Notes: a model not told the origin generated them from the sequence alone. DNA of 15,037 nucleotides from Selenomonadales bacterium (GCA_003150515.1 QALW01000052.1:1-15037); one strand, 5' to 3'; shown: positions 1 through 7,204, counted from the stretch's first letter. Translations and numbers: made by a program.

Positions 1-1
1 A

Positions 2-628
2 TATTCGTATATGGCGCTGGTGCCTATAATCCAGCCTCCCGTTATAAAGCTTATAACTACCAAAAAAGAACGGCTCATCCGTATGGAATACGAGCAGAAA
101 AATATCTCCAAAACCGTTCGCATTCTTTTCCCCATAATCATAACGGTTGTAGTCGGCTTGGTCGCGCCTCGTTCGGTTGCCCTCATAGGCTTTTTGATGT
201 TCGGCAATCTTATAAGGGAATGCGGCGTTTTAAGAATACTCTCTGAAAGCGCGCAGAAGGAGCTGCCCAATTTGGTTACACTCCTGCTGGGCATTACGGT
301 AGCCGCAAAGATGAAAGCCGAATCCTTCCTGGACGTCAACACTTTGATTATACTGGGCCTGGGCCTGTTCGCGTTTATATTTGATACGGTGGGCGGCGTT
401 ATGCTGGCTAAATTAATGAATCTTTTCTGCAAGAAAAAAGTTAATCCCATGGTGGGCGCGGCCGGAATTTCCGCTTTCCCCATGTCTGCGCGCGTAGTTC
501 ATAAAATGGGGCTCAAGGAAGATAATCAGAATTTTCTGCTTATGCATTCAATAGGCGCGAACGTGTCGGGGCAGATTGCTTCGGTTATAGCGGGCGGCCT
601 CATATTGAATTTTGTGGTTGCGGGATAA
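2..628 (+). CDS. Na+-translocating decarboxylase, beta subunit (3' part)
   Basis: C-terminal ~208 residues of the OadB/GcdB/MmdB family: the multispanning subunit that uses decarboxylation of carboxybiotin (oxaloacetate, methylmalonyl-CoA or glutaconyl-CoA type enzymes) to pump Na+ out. The frame is open to the left edge and the first codons read S-Y before the Met at 11, so the visible Met is internal and the 5' part lies outside. Seen: several hydrophobic segments and the family's helix VIII motif NPMVGAAGISAFPMSAR (residues 145-161 counting the Met at 11 as 1). Its N145, G149, S154 and R161 have the same spacing as Asn373, Gly377, Ser382 and Arg389 of Klebsiella OadB, which were implicated in Na+ and H+ transfer. 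That mapping is from memory of the family. The end (HSIGANVSGQIAS...) also matches the family. It ends 12 bases before a small OadG-like gene. The window does not show which acyl substrate the complex uses. Confidence 0.93.
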   Translation, partial: YSYMALVPIIQPPVIKLITTKKERLIRMEYEQKNISKTVRILFPIIITVVVGLVAPRSVALIGFLMFGNLIRECGVLRILSESAQKELPNLVTLLLGITVAAKMKAESFLDVNTLIILGLGLFAFIFDTVGGVMLAKLMNLFCKKKVNPMVGAAGISAFPMSARVVHKMGLKEDNQNFLLMHSIGANVSGQIASVIAGGLILNFVVAG

Positions 629-640
629 GGAGGTATAATT

Positions 641-775
641 ATGAATGTTCAGGCGTTTATAGATTCTCTTTGGATAATGCTTAAAGGCATGGCGGGCATT
701 TTTATAGTTACTATTGTAATAGCGCTGGCTATGTTCGCGCTGATGAAATTATTTCCTGAGAAAAAGGATAAATAA
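641..775 (+). CDS. OadG-related small membrane subunit (44 aa)
   Basis: A 44-residue protein, MNVQAFIDSLWIMLKGMAGI..., with a single hydrophobic helix at about residues 18-36 and a basic, cytoplasmic-looking tail (KLFPEKKDK). It has an ideal ribosome binding site, AAGGAGG at 627-633, overlapping the end of the upstream stop codon, and an ATG 7 bases later. Size, the one-helix layout with the 'GKGM/KGMAGIF' style start, and the position directly after a decarboxylase beta subunit fit the very short OadG-related subunits of Clostridial Na+ decarboxylases. In full-size systems the gamma subunit anchors the biotin-carrying alpha subunit and stabilises the complex; this short version has no metal-binding C-terminal extension. 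Function is inferred from family resemblance and context. It is the last gene of its operon: a long hairpin follows. Confidence 0.8.
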   Translation: MNVQAFIDSLWIMLKGMAGIFIVTIVIALAMFALMKLFPEKKDK

Positions 776-814
776 TTAACATGCTATCTTACTTTTATTA
801 GTTGGTTAAATATT

Positions 815-856
815 TCAAGCGGAGGCGTCCGGAATTTTCCGGACGCCTCCGCTTGA
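815..856. terminator. Bidirectional hairpin between convergent genes
   Basis: Perfect 18-bp stem: left arm 815-832 starting TCAAGCGGAGGCG, loop AATTTT 833-838, right arm 839-856. It sits between the end of the small decarboxylase subunit (+) and the end of the vWA gene (-), so it can serve both. The run of T expected for a classic intrinsic terminator is weak on either side, with only AT-rich flanks, so termination strength is uncertain. Confidence 0.7.
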
Positions 857-891
857 TTAATCATGCTTTGCGGCGTTCTGAAAATGAAGCT

Positions 892-2268
892 TTATTGAAC
901 AAGGTCGCAGCATTCAAAATCAGAATCAATATTATGAGCTATTATACGCGCCTTGAAATTCCTGACGCCGCACATGGAGCCAGAATTTTCATCCGCCAGG
1001 CTTAAATCCTCAGGAAGCACGAATTTAATGCATCTTACCAGAACGTCCCGGCAGGTGGGATAAGTGTGCGCAGGCACGGTTATGGCCTTTACGCCCCGCT
1101 CATGCTCGTTTCCTTCCGAGTCCACTTCAGTCAGGATTACTCCCAGCGCCACCCTTTTAAAAGGGCAGACGTTCTTGAGATTGATGTCCAGCTGAAGAAT
1201 ACGTCCGATGGATTCCAGATAGGTGTCGCCGGCGTCAAATACTACTGAATCTTCGCAGCCGGTTATAGCGATGTCCACGGGCGTCGGGCATGGTTCCGGA
1301 TGAACTATTATGCTGCACTGCACGTTCACCTCAGGATCGGGGAATACAGCTACGTTGCCTTCATTGTCCGAATAAGTGATGCTTTGATTGATTTTCTTTG
1401 TTCCGGGCGTGTCCGCAACGTGAACGATATCAAATTCCAGCGTAGCTCCCTCGTTGTTTGTCGTGCCAAGCTGATCTATAGTCCATTTAAGGGTGGTGGA
1501 ATTTATCATGCTGGCAACGCCCTTTGTGGGCATGGAAATGCTGGTTATGGCAAAGTCGGAATTTATTACTTCGTCTATGACGATATTGGTCGCTCCGGGA
1601 TTGGAGATATTCTGAGCCAGGTCGGCGAATAACTCCTCCAAATCCGCGTCGTCCGGGGTAATGGCCACATGGGAATCGCTCGGATCTGTAGCCCATTCGT
1701 CCAAAACGGCGGGATCTATTCCGTCTGAGCCAATCAGGCCGATGCAGTATATGATTACGCCTGCCGCGCGCGCAGCGGCGGCTACCGGGTTGGGATCAGG
1801 TCCGGCAGTGGTTTTGCCGTCGGTGAACATAACCATAACCTTAGCGTTGGATGAAGAGGGATCGAATAACGCCGAGGCTTTGGCAAAGGCGTCGGCGTGA
1901 TTGGTTGAGCCTCCTGCCGTCAGGCTGTCCACGGCCGCCTTTAAATCGGCCACGGAGGTTATAAGCTGAGTGTTTTGAGTGGCCGAATTGGAAAAGCTGA
2001 CTATTCCTATGCGGCTGCCCGAACCAATCTGCCCGTCCGGGGTGCCGTCGGTGGCCTCTTCTATAATATCTATAAATTTTTTAGCCCCGCTTTTTAAATT
2101 GGCAAGAGGGCTGCCCGACATGCTTCCTGATCTGTCCAGAATCAGGACGATATCGGTGGGATTGCTGCTTATATCCGGCGAGGCGGATAATGCCAGGGTG
2201 ACTCGCAGAGCGCCTCCGCAGTCAATTTGGCTGGCGTTAATAGTCTTATTTGAACTGTTTAAACCCAT
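892..2268 (-). CDS. von Willebrand factor A domain protein with Cys-rich C-terminal half
   Basis: 458 residues. Start chosen at 2268 because AAAGGAGAG lies 5-6 bases upstream on this strand; a longer open frame to 2481 runs into the large palindrome and has no start signal. Residues 38-220 are a vWA fold: metal-ion-dependent adhesion site DRSGS (D45, S47, S49), a Thr in GGSTNHAD (T122) and D150 in FTDG, all five coordinating positions intact, so it should bind Mg2+ and a protein ligand. Residues ~225-315 look like a beta-rich domain (isopeptide/DUF11-like stretch, not certain). Residues ~316-458 form a separate module with nine cysteines (318, 327, 338, 368, 406, 413, 433, 453, 454). I see no signal peptide, transmembrane helix or sorting motif: the N-terminus MGLNSSNKTINAS is hydrophilic. 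Monocistronic, convergent with the decarboxylase operon. Possible role on the spore or cell surface by non-classical export is speculation. Confidence 0.85.
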   Translation of the reverse strand: MGLNSSNKTINASQIDCGGALRVTLALSASPDISSNPTDIVLILDRSGSMSGSPLANLKSGAKKFIDIIEEATDGTPDGQIGSGSRIGIVSFSNSATQNTQLITSVADLKAAVDSLTAGGSTNHADAFAKASALFDPSSSNAKVMVMFTDGKTTAGPDPNPVAAAARAAGVIIYCIGLIGSDGIDPAVLDEWATDPSDSHVAITPDDADLEELFADLAQNISNPGATNIVIDEVINSDFAITSISMPTKGVASMINSTTLKWTIDQLGTTNNEGATLEFDIVHVADTPGTKKINQSITYSDNEGNVAVFPDPEVNVQCSIIVHPEPCPTPVDIAITGCEDSVVFDAGDTYLESIGRILQLDINLKNVCPFKRVALGVILTEVDSEGNEHERGVKAITVPAHTYPTCRDVLVRCIKFVLPEDLSLADENSGSMCGVRNFKARIIAHNIDSDFECCDLVQ

Positions 2269-2291
2269 AATGTTCTCTCCTTTAGTGATAT

Positions 2292-2317
2292 AGGGCGTCA
2301 GCCCTGATTCCATTATA
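2292..2317 (-). promoter_or_regulatory. Possible promoter -10 and 5' UTR hairpin of the vWA gene
   Basis: On the minus strand TATAAT occurs at 2317-2312, about 44 bases before the start codon. No convincing -35 hexamer lies at the right distance. Just downstream is a small stem AGGGC-tgac-GCCCT (2305-2292) that would be in the 5' untranslated region, followed by the AAAGGAGAG ribosome binding site. Confidence 0.4.
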
Positions 2318-2451
2318 TGTTTGATTTTGTCAGCTTGTGCTTGGCAAAAGGGATGAAAACGCAATAACGGGCGGAGCTTACGGCTGTTTTTATAAGGCTT
2401 AGAGAGAATGATGAGTGCAGCGCCTTGGATGCGGAGAATATTATTCGGCCG

Positions 2452-2599
2452 CGCGTTAAAAGGAAGGAAAAAAGGGCCCAAAGGGGGCGGCTCTTGGCAG
2501 GCTTAAGCCTGCTCCCGGCCGGGTCCATCCCGGCCGGGCCGGCCTTCGGGCCGGCAAGAGCCGCCCCCTTTGGGCCCTTTTACCCTTCCTTTTAACGCG
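2452..2599. repeat. 148-bp multi-branched palindrome (element 1)
   Basis: A giant inverted repeat in the gap between divergent genes. Outer stem: 2452-2467 pairs with 2584-2599; a 2-base mismatch; A4 pairs with T4; then a perfect 23-bp stem, 2474-2496 with 2555-2577, beginning GGGCCCAAAGGGGG. The closed interior, 2497-2554, is not random: it holds three small hairpins in a row, GCAGGC-ttaa-GCCTGC (2497-2512), CCCGGCCGGG-tccat-CCCGGCCGGG (about 2514-2538) and CCGGCC-ttcg-GGCCGG (about 2539-2554). An A tract before and a T tract after the GC-rich stem make the core resemble a bidirectional terminator, yet no gene ends here. It shares its plan with the palindromes at 6960-7073 and 14977-15037. 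Read on this strand the hairpin order is the reverse of those two. No coding potential. Confidence 0.9.
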
Positions 2600-2644
2600 G
2601 TTATATTTTATGCTTGCAAGGGAATTTTGCCTGAACCTTTTTGC

Positions 2645-2673
2645 TTGACAGCAAAGGGAAAAAAGAGTAATAT
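2645..2673 (+). promoter_or_regulatory. marR-ABC operon promoter
   Basis: TTGACA at 2645-2650, a 17-base spacer, then TAATAT at 2668-2673: a consensus -35 and a good -10 for the housekeeping sigma factor. The start codon at 2733 is 60 bases downstream of the -10. Confidence 0.75.
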
Positions 2674-2676
2674 ACA

Positions 2677-2690
2677 GTTCGTGTCCGAAC
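2677..2690. promoter_or_regulatory. Inverted-repeat operator at the marR start site
   Basis: GTTCG-TGTC-CGAAC, a perfect 5-bp inverted repeat beginning 4 bases after the -10 element, so it covers the expected transcription start. Position and symmetry suit an autorepressing MarR dimer, encoded 42 bases further on. Binding is inferred, not shown. Confidence 0.6.
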
Positions 2691-2732
2691 AATTTATATT
2701 GTCGTCAGGCGTTTGAAGGGAGCTGGTTCTGT

Positions 2733-3167
2733 GTGGAAAAGGACTGCGGCGCATGGATAAATATATTGGCGCATAAGGTCAAAAAACGGCTGGATGCCAC
2801 TCTTCAGGATATCGGAATTACCGGTGTGCAGAGCCGCGTAATCTATTATATTCTGAATCATTACGAGGACGGCCCCGTCTTCCAGAAGGATATAGAAAAT
2901 GTTTTCGGATTAAGCCGTTCAACCGCTACGGGCATATTGCAGCTTCTTGAAAAGAACGGAATTATCCTGCGGGAAAGCGTGGATAACGACGCCCGGCTCA
3001 AAAGCCTGGTGCCCACTCGGCGCGCCGTTGAATTGGACGCGGAGGTCTGCAATTGTCTGCGCGAGACCGACCGTATGCTCACCCGCGGGCTCTCGGGCGG
3101 CCAGATTCAGCTCTTTAAGGAAACTGCGGCGCAGATGCTGAACAATCTGGACGAATGGGAAGGCTGA
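2733..3167 (+). CDS. MarR family transcriptional regulator
   Basis: 144 residues, normal for the family. The start is GTG at 2733, preceded by AAGGGAG (2716-2722). Winged helix-turn-helix layout: N-terminal dimerisation helix (1-25); HTH helices around 45-75 with recognition helix FGLSRSTATGILQLLEK; the wing with the hallmark acidic-basic tip NDARLKSLVPT (MarR 'D-x-R' motif, residues ~84-94); and a C-terminal dimerisation helix. Members bind palindromic operators and release on binding a small phenolic or amphipathic ligand. Directly upstream are a promoter and a GTTCG/CGAAC palindrome at the start site; downstream are two ABC exporters. The expected job is ligand-responsive repression of its own operon. 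A ligand cannot be predicted. Confidence 0.92.
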   Translation: MEKDCGAWINILAHKVKKRLDATLQDIGITGVQSRVIYYILNHYEDGPVFQKDIENVFGLSRSTATGILQLLEKNGIILRESVDNDARLKSLVPTRRAVELDAEVCNCLRETDRMLTRGLSGGQIQLFKETAAQMLNNLDEWEG

Positions 3168-3290
3168 ATTTCCATAGGAGTCCGCAATAAATAAGTTCGC
3201 AGCAAAACAAATTCAGGCGCCGAAATTCAAAGCAAGGCTTCGGGCAGCCTGTTCAAAGCTTCTGAAATGGAATAGGAGGAATTGTTAAGT

Positions 3291-5036
3291 ATGATAAAAA
3301 CCCTGGCTCGCAGCATACGCGAGTATAAGAAGGCTTCCATATTAACTCCCCTGCTGGTGACGGTAGAGGTTATTCTGGAATGCATAATTCCGTTTGTTAT
3401 TGCCAATCTGGTCAATCAAATGCAGGCCGGATGCACTATGGATGTCATAGTCAAATACGGCGCGGCTTTAATAATAATGTCGCTGCTTTCCCTCGTTTTC
3501 GGGGGAGCGGCGGGCGCCACCTGCGCCAAGGCTTCGGCTGGCTTCGCGCGCAATCTGCGCAAGGATATGTTTTATAAAATACAGGATTATTCCTTTGAAA
3601 ACATAGATAAATTTTCAGTTTCCAGCCTGGTGACGCGGCTCACGACCGATATAACCAACGTGCAGATGGCCTATATGATGATTATCCGCATAGCCATACG
3701 CTGCCCCCTTATGCTTATTTTTTCTTTCGTTATGGGCTTTTATATGGGCGGCCGCCTGGCGGTAATCTTTTTGATAACCATACCCATTCTGGGCCTGGGG
3801 CTGTTTTTGGTCATCCGCGCCGTTATGCCCCTTTTCCGCCGCGTTTTCCGCAAATACGACGCTCTTAACGATTCAGTGCAGGAAAACGTTCAGGCAATGC
3901 GCGTGGTTAAATCCTATGTGCGCGAGGATTATGAGAAAAAGAAATTCGGCGCCGCGGCCGAAAATGTTCAGAGGGATTTTACCCGCGCCGAGCGTATTCT
4001 GGCTATTAATAACCCTTTAATGCAGTTTTGCATTTACGCGGGCATGGCTTTCGTGCTCTCTTACGGCTCCTACGCCGTTATAACCAGCCAGGGGCTGGAT
4101 TTGAACGTAGGCCAGATGTCCGCTATGCTTACATACAGCTTTCAAATCCTTATGAGCCTTATGATGCTCTCTATGGTGTTCGTTATGATCACCATGTCCG
4201 CCGAATCGGCCGAGCGCATAGTGGAAGTGCTCAATGAAAAAAGCGCGCTTCAAAGCCCTGAAAACCCTTTAAGGGAGGTGCGGGACGGCTCTGTGGATTT
4301 TGAGGGGGTAAGCTTTAAATATTCTCAAAAGGCCGAGCGCATGGCCCTTTCGGATATTAATCTGCATATCCGTTCGGGCGAGGTTATAGGCGTTTTAGGG
4401 GGAACGGGCTCCTCCAAGAGCTCCTTAATCCAATTAATCCCTAGGCTTTACGACGTTACCCAGGGCTGCGTTAAGGTGGGCGGCCGGGATGTGCGCGAAT
4501 ACGATTTGGAAACGCTGCGCAATCAGGTGGCCGTGGTGCTGCAAAAGAACGTGCTCTTTTCGGGCACGATCAAGGATAATCTCCGCTGGGGCAATCCCGA
4601 CGCAACCGACGAAGAAATGCTTCAGGCCTGCCGTCTGGCTCAGGCGGATGAATTTATCCAGCAGTTTCCCAATAAATACGACACCTGGATAGAACAGGGA
4701 GGCGCCAACGTTTCAGGCGGCCAGAAGCAGCGTTTATGCATCGCCCGCGCGCTGCTTAAAAAGCCCAAGATATTAATTCTGGACGATTCAACCAGCGCCG
4801 TGGATACCCGCACGGACGCGCTCATCCGCAGGGGCTTTAGGGAATTTATCCCTGAGACCACTAAAATTATAATAGCTCAGCGCGTCGCCAGCGTTCAGGA
4901 CGCCGACCGCATAATTCTTATGGAGGGCGGCTGCATAAGCGCCGTTGGCAGCCATGACGAGCTTATGCAATCCAGCCAGGTATACCGCGAGATTTATAAA
5001 ACTCAGAACAGAGAGGGGGATAAGGAGAATGCCTAA
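3291..5036 (+). CDS. ABC exporter half-transporter, degenerate-site subunit
   Basis: 581 residues: an exporter-type transmembrane domain (six helices, ~15-310) fused to an ATPase domain (~335-575). Start at ATG 3291, with AGGAGGA at 3274-3280; an in-frame TTG at 3282 is too close to that site. Its own nucleotide site is altered at three points. Walker A reads GGTGSSKS (370-377), Ser in place of the last Gly; the catalytic Glu after Walker B is Asp (D499, LILDDST); and the switch His is Gln (Q530, IIAQRV). Its signature, VSGGQ (474-478), is normal. This is the pattern of the non-catalytic partner in heterodimeric type IV exporters such as TM287/288, and I recall similar Walker A variants in Clostridial relatives, so it is a family trait rather than damage. 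It overlaps the next gene by 8 bases, consistent with coupled 1:1 synthesis. The substrate is unknown: drug, peptide or lipid are all possible. Confidence 0.93.
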   Translation: MIKTLARSIREYKKASILTPLLVTVEVILECIIPFVIANLVNQMQAGCTMDVIVKYGAALIIMSLLSLVFGGAAGATCAKASAGFARNLRKDMFYKIQDYSFENIDKFSVSSLVTRLTTDITNVQMAYMMIIRIAIRCPLMLIFSFVMGFYMGGRLAVIFLITIPILGLGLFLVIRAVMPLFRRVFRKYDALNDSVQENVQAMRVVKSYVREDYEKKKFGAAAENVQRDFTRAERILAINNPLMQFCIYAGMAFVLSYGSYAVITSQGLDLNVGQMSAMLTYSFQILMSLMMLSMVFVMITMSAESAERIVEVLNEKSALQSPENPLREVRDGSVDFEGVSFKYSQKAERMALSDINLHIRSGEVIGVLGGTGSSKSSLIQLIPRLYDVTQGCVKVGGRDVREYDLETLRNQVAVVLQKNVLFSGTIKDNLRWGNPDATDEEMLQACRLAQADEFIQQFPNKYDTWIEQGGANVSGGQKQRLCIARALLKKPKILILDDSTSAVDTRTDALIRRGFREFIPETTKIIIAQRVASVQDADRIILMEGGCISAVGSHDELMQSSQVYREIYKTQNREGDKENA

Positions 5037-6939
5037 GGAGCCTTCAAAGCTTGGAAAGCGCGCGCCCAAAGGCGTGCTCAGGCGCCTGATGCGCACTGTA
5101 TTTCAATTCTATCCGGTGCTTATGCCCGTAACTCTTGCCTGTATATTGGTTAACGCCGTCGTCAGCTCGGTGCCCGCGATTTTTATGCAGAACGTCATAG
5201 CCGTCGTGGAAGAAACTTTCCGCTCGGGCGATTGGGCTTCGGCGTCCGGCCGCATTTTCTCCCTGCTGGCCGTGCTTATAGCGCTGTATTTAATAAGCCT
5301 GCTTGCGGGCGTGTTGTTCACTCAGCTTATGGCCGTAATTACCCAGGGCACGCTGGCCAAAATGCGCAAAAAGATGTTCGAGCATATGCAGGATCTGCCT
5401 ATAAAATATTTTGACACTCATAATCACGGGGATATAATGAGCTTTTATACCAACGATATAGATACGCTGCGCCAGATGATCAGCCAGAGCCTGCCCCAAT
5501 TGCTGATGTCGGCCGTCACTCTGCTGAGCGTCTTTGGCATAATGCTGTATTACAGCGTCTGGCTGACGCTGGTGGTGGTGTGCGGAGTGATCGTTATGAC
5601 CCTTATTGCCAAATATGTGGGCGGCCGCTCCTCCCGCTATTTTTTGAAGCAGCAGATAACCATAGCGCGCACAGAGGGCTTCATGGAGGAAATGATGAAC
5701 GGCCAGAAGGTGGTCAAGGTTTTCTGCCATGAAAAAGGCGTCAAGGAGGATTTTGACAAGGTAAACGACGAGCTTTACGAAAATTCCGAGAAGGCCAACC
5801 GTTACGCCAACATCCTCATGCCTCTTTTAGCCAACGTGGGCAACGTTATGTATGTGGTGGTGGCGCTTGTAGGCGGCAGCCTGCTGCTCTCGGGCGCTTC
5901 CAATCTGAGCTTTTCAGGATTGGCGCTGAGCATAAGCATAGTGGTGCCCTTCCTGAATATGACCAAGCAGTTTGCCGGCGCTATCGGCCAGGTATCCAAT
6001 CAGGTTAATATGGTGGTTATGGGCCTGGCGGGCGCTCACCGCGTCTTTGAGCTTCTGGATGAGGAGCCCGAAGCGGACGACGGCTATGTAACATTAGTAA
6101 ACGCGCGCCAGAAGGAGGACGGCTCTCTTGAAGAATGCTCCGAGCGCACCAACATCTGGGCATGGAAGCATCCCCATCACGACGGTACGGTAACTTATAC
6201 CCGCCTGCGCGGCGACGTGCGCTTTTATGACGTGGATTTTGAATATGAGCCGGGCAAAACCGTGCTGCATAACGTCACCCTTTACGCCAAGCCCGGGCAA
6301 AAGGTGGCTTTTGTAGGATCTACCGGCGCGGGCAAGACCACTATTACCAATCTGATAAATCGTTTCTACGATATTGCGGACGGTAAAATCCGCTATGACG
6401 ATATCAATATAAACAAGATAAAAAAAGCGGATCTCAGGCGCAGTCTGGGGGTTGTGCTTCAGGATACCAATCTCTTTACGGGCACCGTTATGGAGAATAT
6501 CCGTTATGGCAATCTGGAGGCGGACGACGAGGAATGCGTCGCCGCTGCCCAACTGGCGGGCGCTGATGATTTTATCCGCCGCCTGCCCGAGGGCTATGAT
6601 ACTATGCTTACGGGCAACGGCTCCAATCTGAGCCAGGGCCAGCGCCAGCTTCTGGCCATAGCCCGGGCGGCCGTGGCCGATCCGCCCGTTATGATATTGG
6701 ACGAGGCCACAAGCTCCATAGACACTCATACCGAGGCCATTGTGCAGCGCGGCATGGACGCGCTTATGGCCGGCCGCACCACTTTTGTTATCGCCCACAG
6801 GCTTTCGACTGTGCAGAATGCGGACGCGATTATGGTGCTGGATCACGGCCGAATAATAGAGCGGGGCTCTCACGACGACCTTATAAAGCTCAAGGGCACT
6901 TATTACCAGCTCTATACGGGCGCGCTGGAATTGGATTAA
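5029..6939 (+). CDS. ABC exporter half-transporter, catalytic-site subunit
   Basis: 636 residues, partner of the gene just upstream. Start at ATG 5029, with GAGGGGG (5013-5019) and AAGGAG (5022-5027) just before it; it overlaps the upstream stop by 8 bases. Transmembrane domain ~25-320 (six helices), ATPase domain ~395-630. Walker A GSTGAGKT (430-437), Q-loop Q478, Walker B plus catalytic Glu VMILDE (554-559, E559) and switch His H590 are all canonical, but the signature is LSQGQ (534-538) instead of LSGGQ. Paired with the upstream subunit, this gives one full site (this Walker A/B and His with the partner's VSGGQ) and one degenerate site. Between the two domains is an extra ~45-residue linker (about 348-393) rich in charged and aromatic residues, with TNIWAWKHPHHDG at 374-386. 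I recall related linkers in Clostridial homologues. It is the last gene of the operon and is followed by palindrome element 2. Confidence 0.94.
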   Translation: MPKEPSKLGKRAPKGVLRRLMRTVFQFYPVLMPVTLACILVNAVVSSVPAIFMQNVIAVVEETFRSGDWASASGRIFSLLAVLIALYLISLLAGVLFTQLMAVITQGTLAKMRKKMFEHMQDLPIKYFDTHNHGDIMSFYTNDIDTLRQMISQSLPQLLMSAVTLLSVFGIMLYYSVWLTLVVVCGVIVMTLIAKYVGGRSSRYFLKQQITIARTEGFMEEMMNGQKVVKVFCHEKGVKEDFDKVNDELYENSEKANRYANILMPLLANVGNVMYVVVALVGGSLLLSGASNLSFSGLALSISIVVPFLNMTKQFAGAIGQVSNQVNMVVMGLAGAHRVFELLDEEPEADDGYVTLVNARQKEDGSLEECSERTNIWAWKHPHHDGTVTYTRLRGDVRFYDVDFEYEPGKTVLHNVTLYAKPGQKVAFVGSTGAGKTTITNLINRFYDIADGKIRYDDININKIKKADLRRSLGVVLQDTNLFTGTVMENIRYGNLEADDEECVAAAQLAGADDFIRRLPEGYDTMLTGNGSNLSQGQRQLLAIARAAVADPPVMILDEATSSIDTHTEAIVQRGMDALMAGRTTFVIAHRLSTVQNADAIMVLDHGRIIERGSHDDLIKLKGTYYQLYTGALELD

Positions 6940-6959
6940 TCTCTATTTTTTTCAGAGCT

Positions 6960-7073
6960 GCTCCCCAAAAAAGCCGCGGCGCGTTGGCGGCCGATTCTCG
7001 GCCGCTGCCCGGGCCTCCGGCCCGGCCAGGCAGGCGAAAGCCTGCCCAACGCGCCGCGGCTTTTTTGGGGAGC
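6960..7073. repeat. 114-bp multi-branched palindrome (element 2), likely operon terminator
   Basis: Perfect 28-bp outer stem, 6960-6987 with 7046-7073, containing A6 on the left and T6 on the right (GCTCCCC-A6-GCCGCGG...). The interior again holds three short hairpins: GCGGCCGA-ttc-TCGGCCGC (6987-7005, sharing a base with the outer arm), CCGGGCC-tcc-GGCCCGG (7009-7025) and GCAGGC-gaaa-GCCTGC (7030-7045, a GNRA-type loop). It starts 21 bases after the ABC operon stop, so its GC stem plus T6 probably terminates that transcript, and the A6 on the other side makes it bidirectional. Architecture and the GCAGGC/GCCTGC hairpin next to the outer stem match the element at 2452-2599 in opposite orientation. 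Confidence 0.88.
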
Positions 7074-7156
7074 CTTGCCTATCCTCCGCGGCTTTTTTGG
7101 GGAGCCTTGCCTATCCTCCGCGGCTTTTTTCGCTCCTGCCTATCCTCCGCGGCTTT
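7054..7156. repeat. 32-bp tandem repeat made from the right arm of element 2
   Basis: CCGCGGCTTTTTT followed by GGGGAGCCTTGCCTATCCT begins at 7054, 7086, 7118 and (shorter) 7147. The first two copies are identical over 32 bases; the third is 29 bases with a changed middle (CGCTCCTGCCTATCCT); the fourth is partial. The first copy is the right arm of the preceding palindrome, so the T-tract half of a terminator has been duplicated in tandem without its left half. No spacers are present, so it is not a CRISPR array. No coding potential. Confidence 0.85.
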
Positions 7157-7204
7157 ATTCTTAAATTCCTTAAAGCTTCCCGCCCCCTGCCCGAAAACGC
7201 CCCC

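Noticed and set aside
2313..2692. Minus-strand frames through the large palindrome
   Set aside because: The frames are open only because of the GC-rich palindrome; the products (ARPARPGWTRPG...) are low complexity and have no start signal.
3291..5036. First ABC gene as a damaged pseudogene because of its Walker A, Glu and His changes
   Set aside because: The frame is intact and the changes match the known pattern of the non-catalytic partner in heterodimeric exporters.
6094..6873. 259-aa open frame on the minus strand inside the second ABC gene
   Set aside because: Lies wholly antisense to a well-supported ABC ATPase; no ribosome binding site or recognisable domain.
7054..7156. Short regular repeats as a possible CRISPR array
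   Set aside because: Units are directly adjacent, with no unique spacers and no cas genes nearby.
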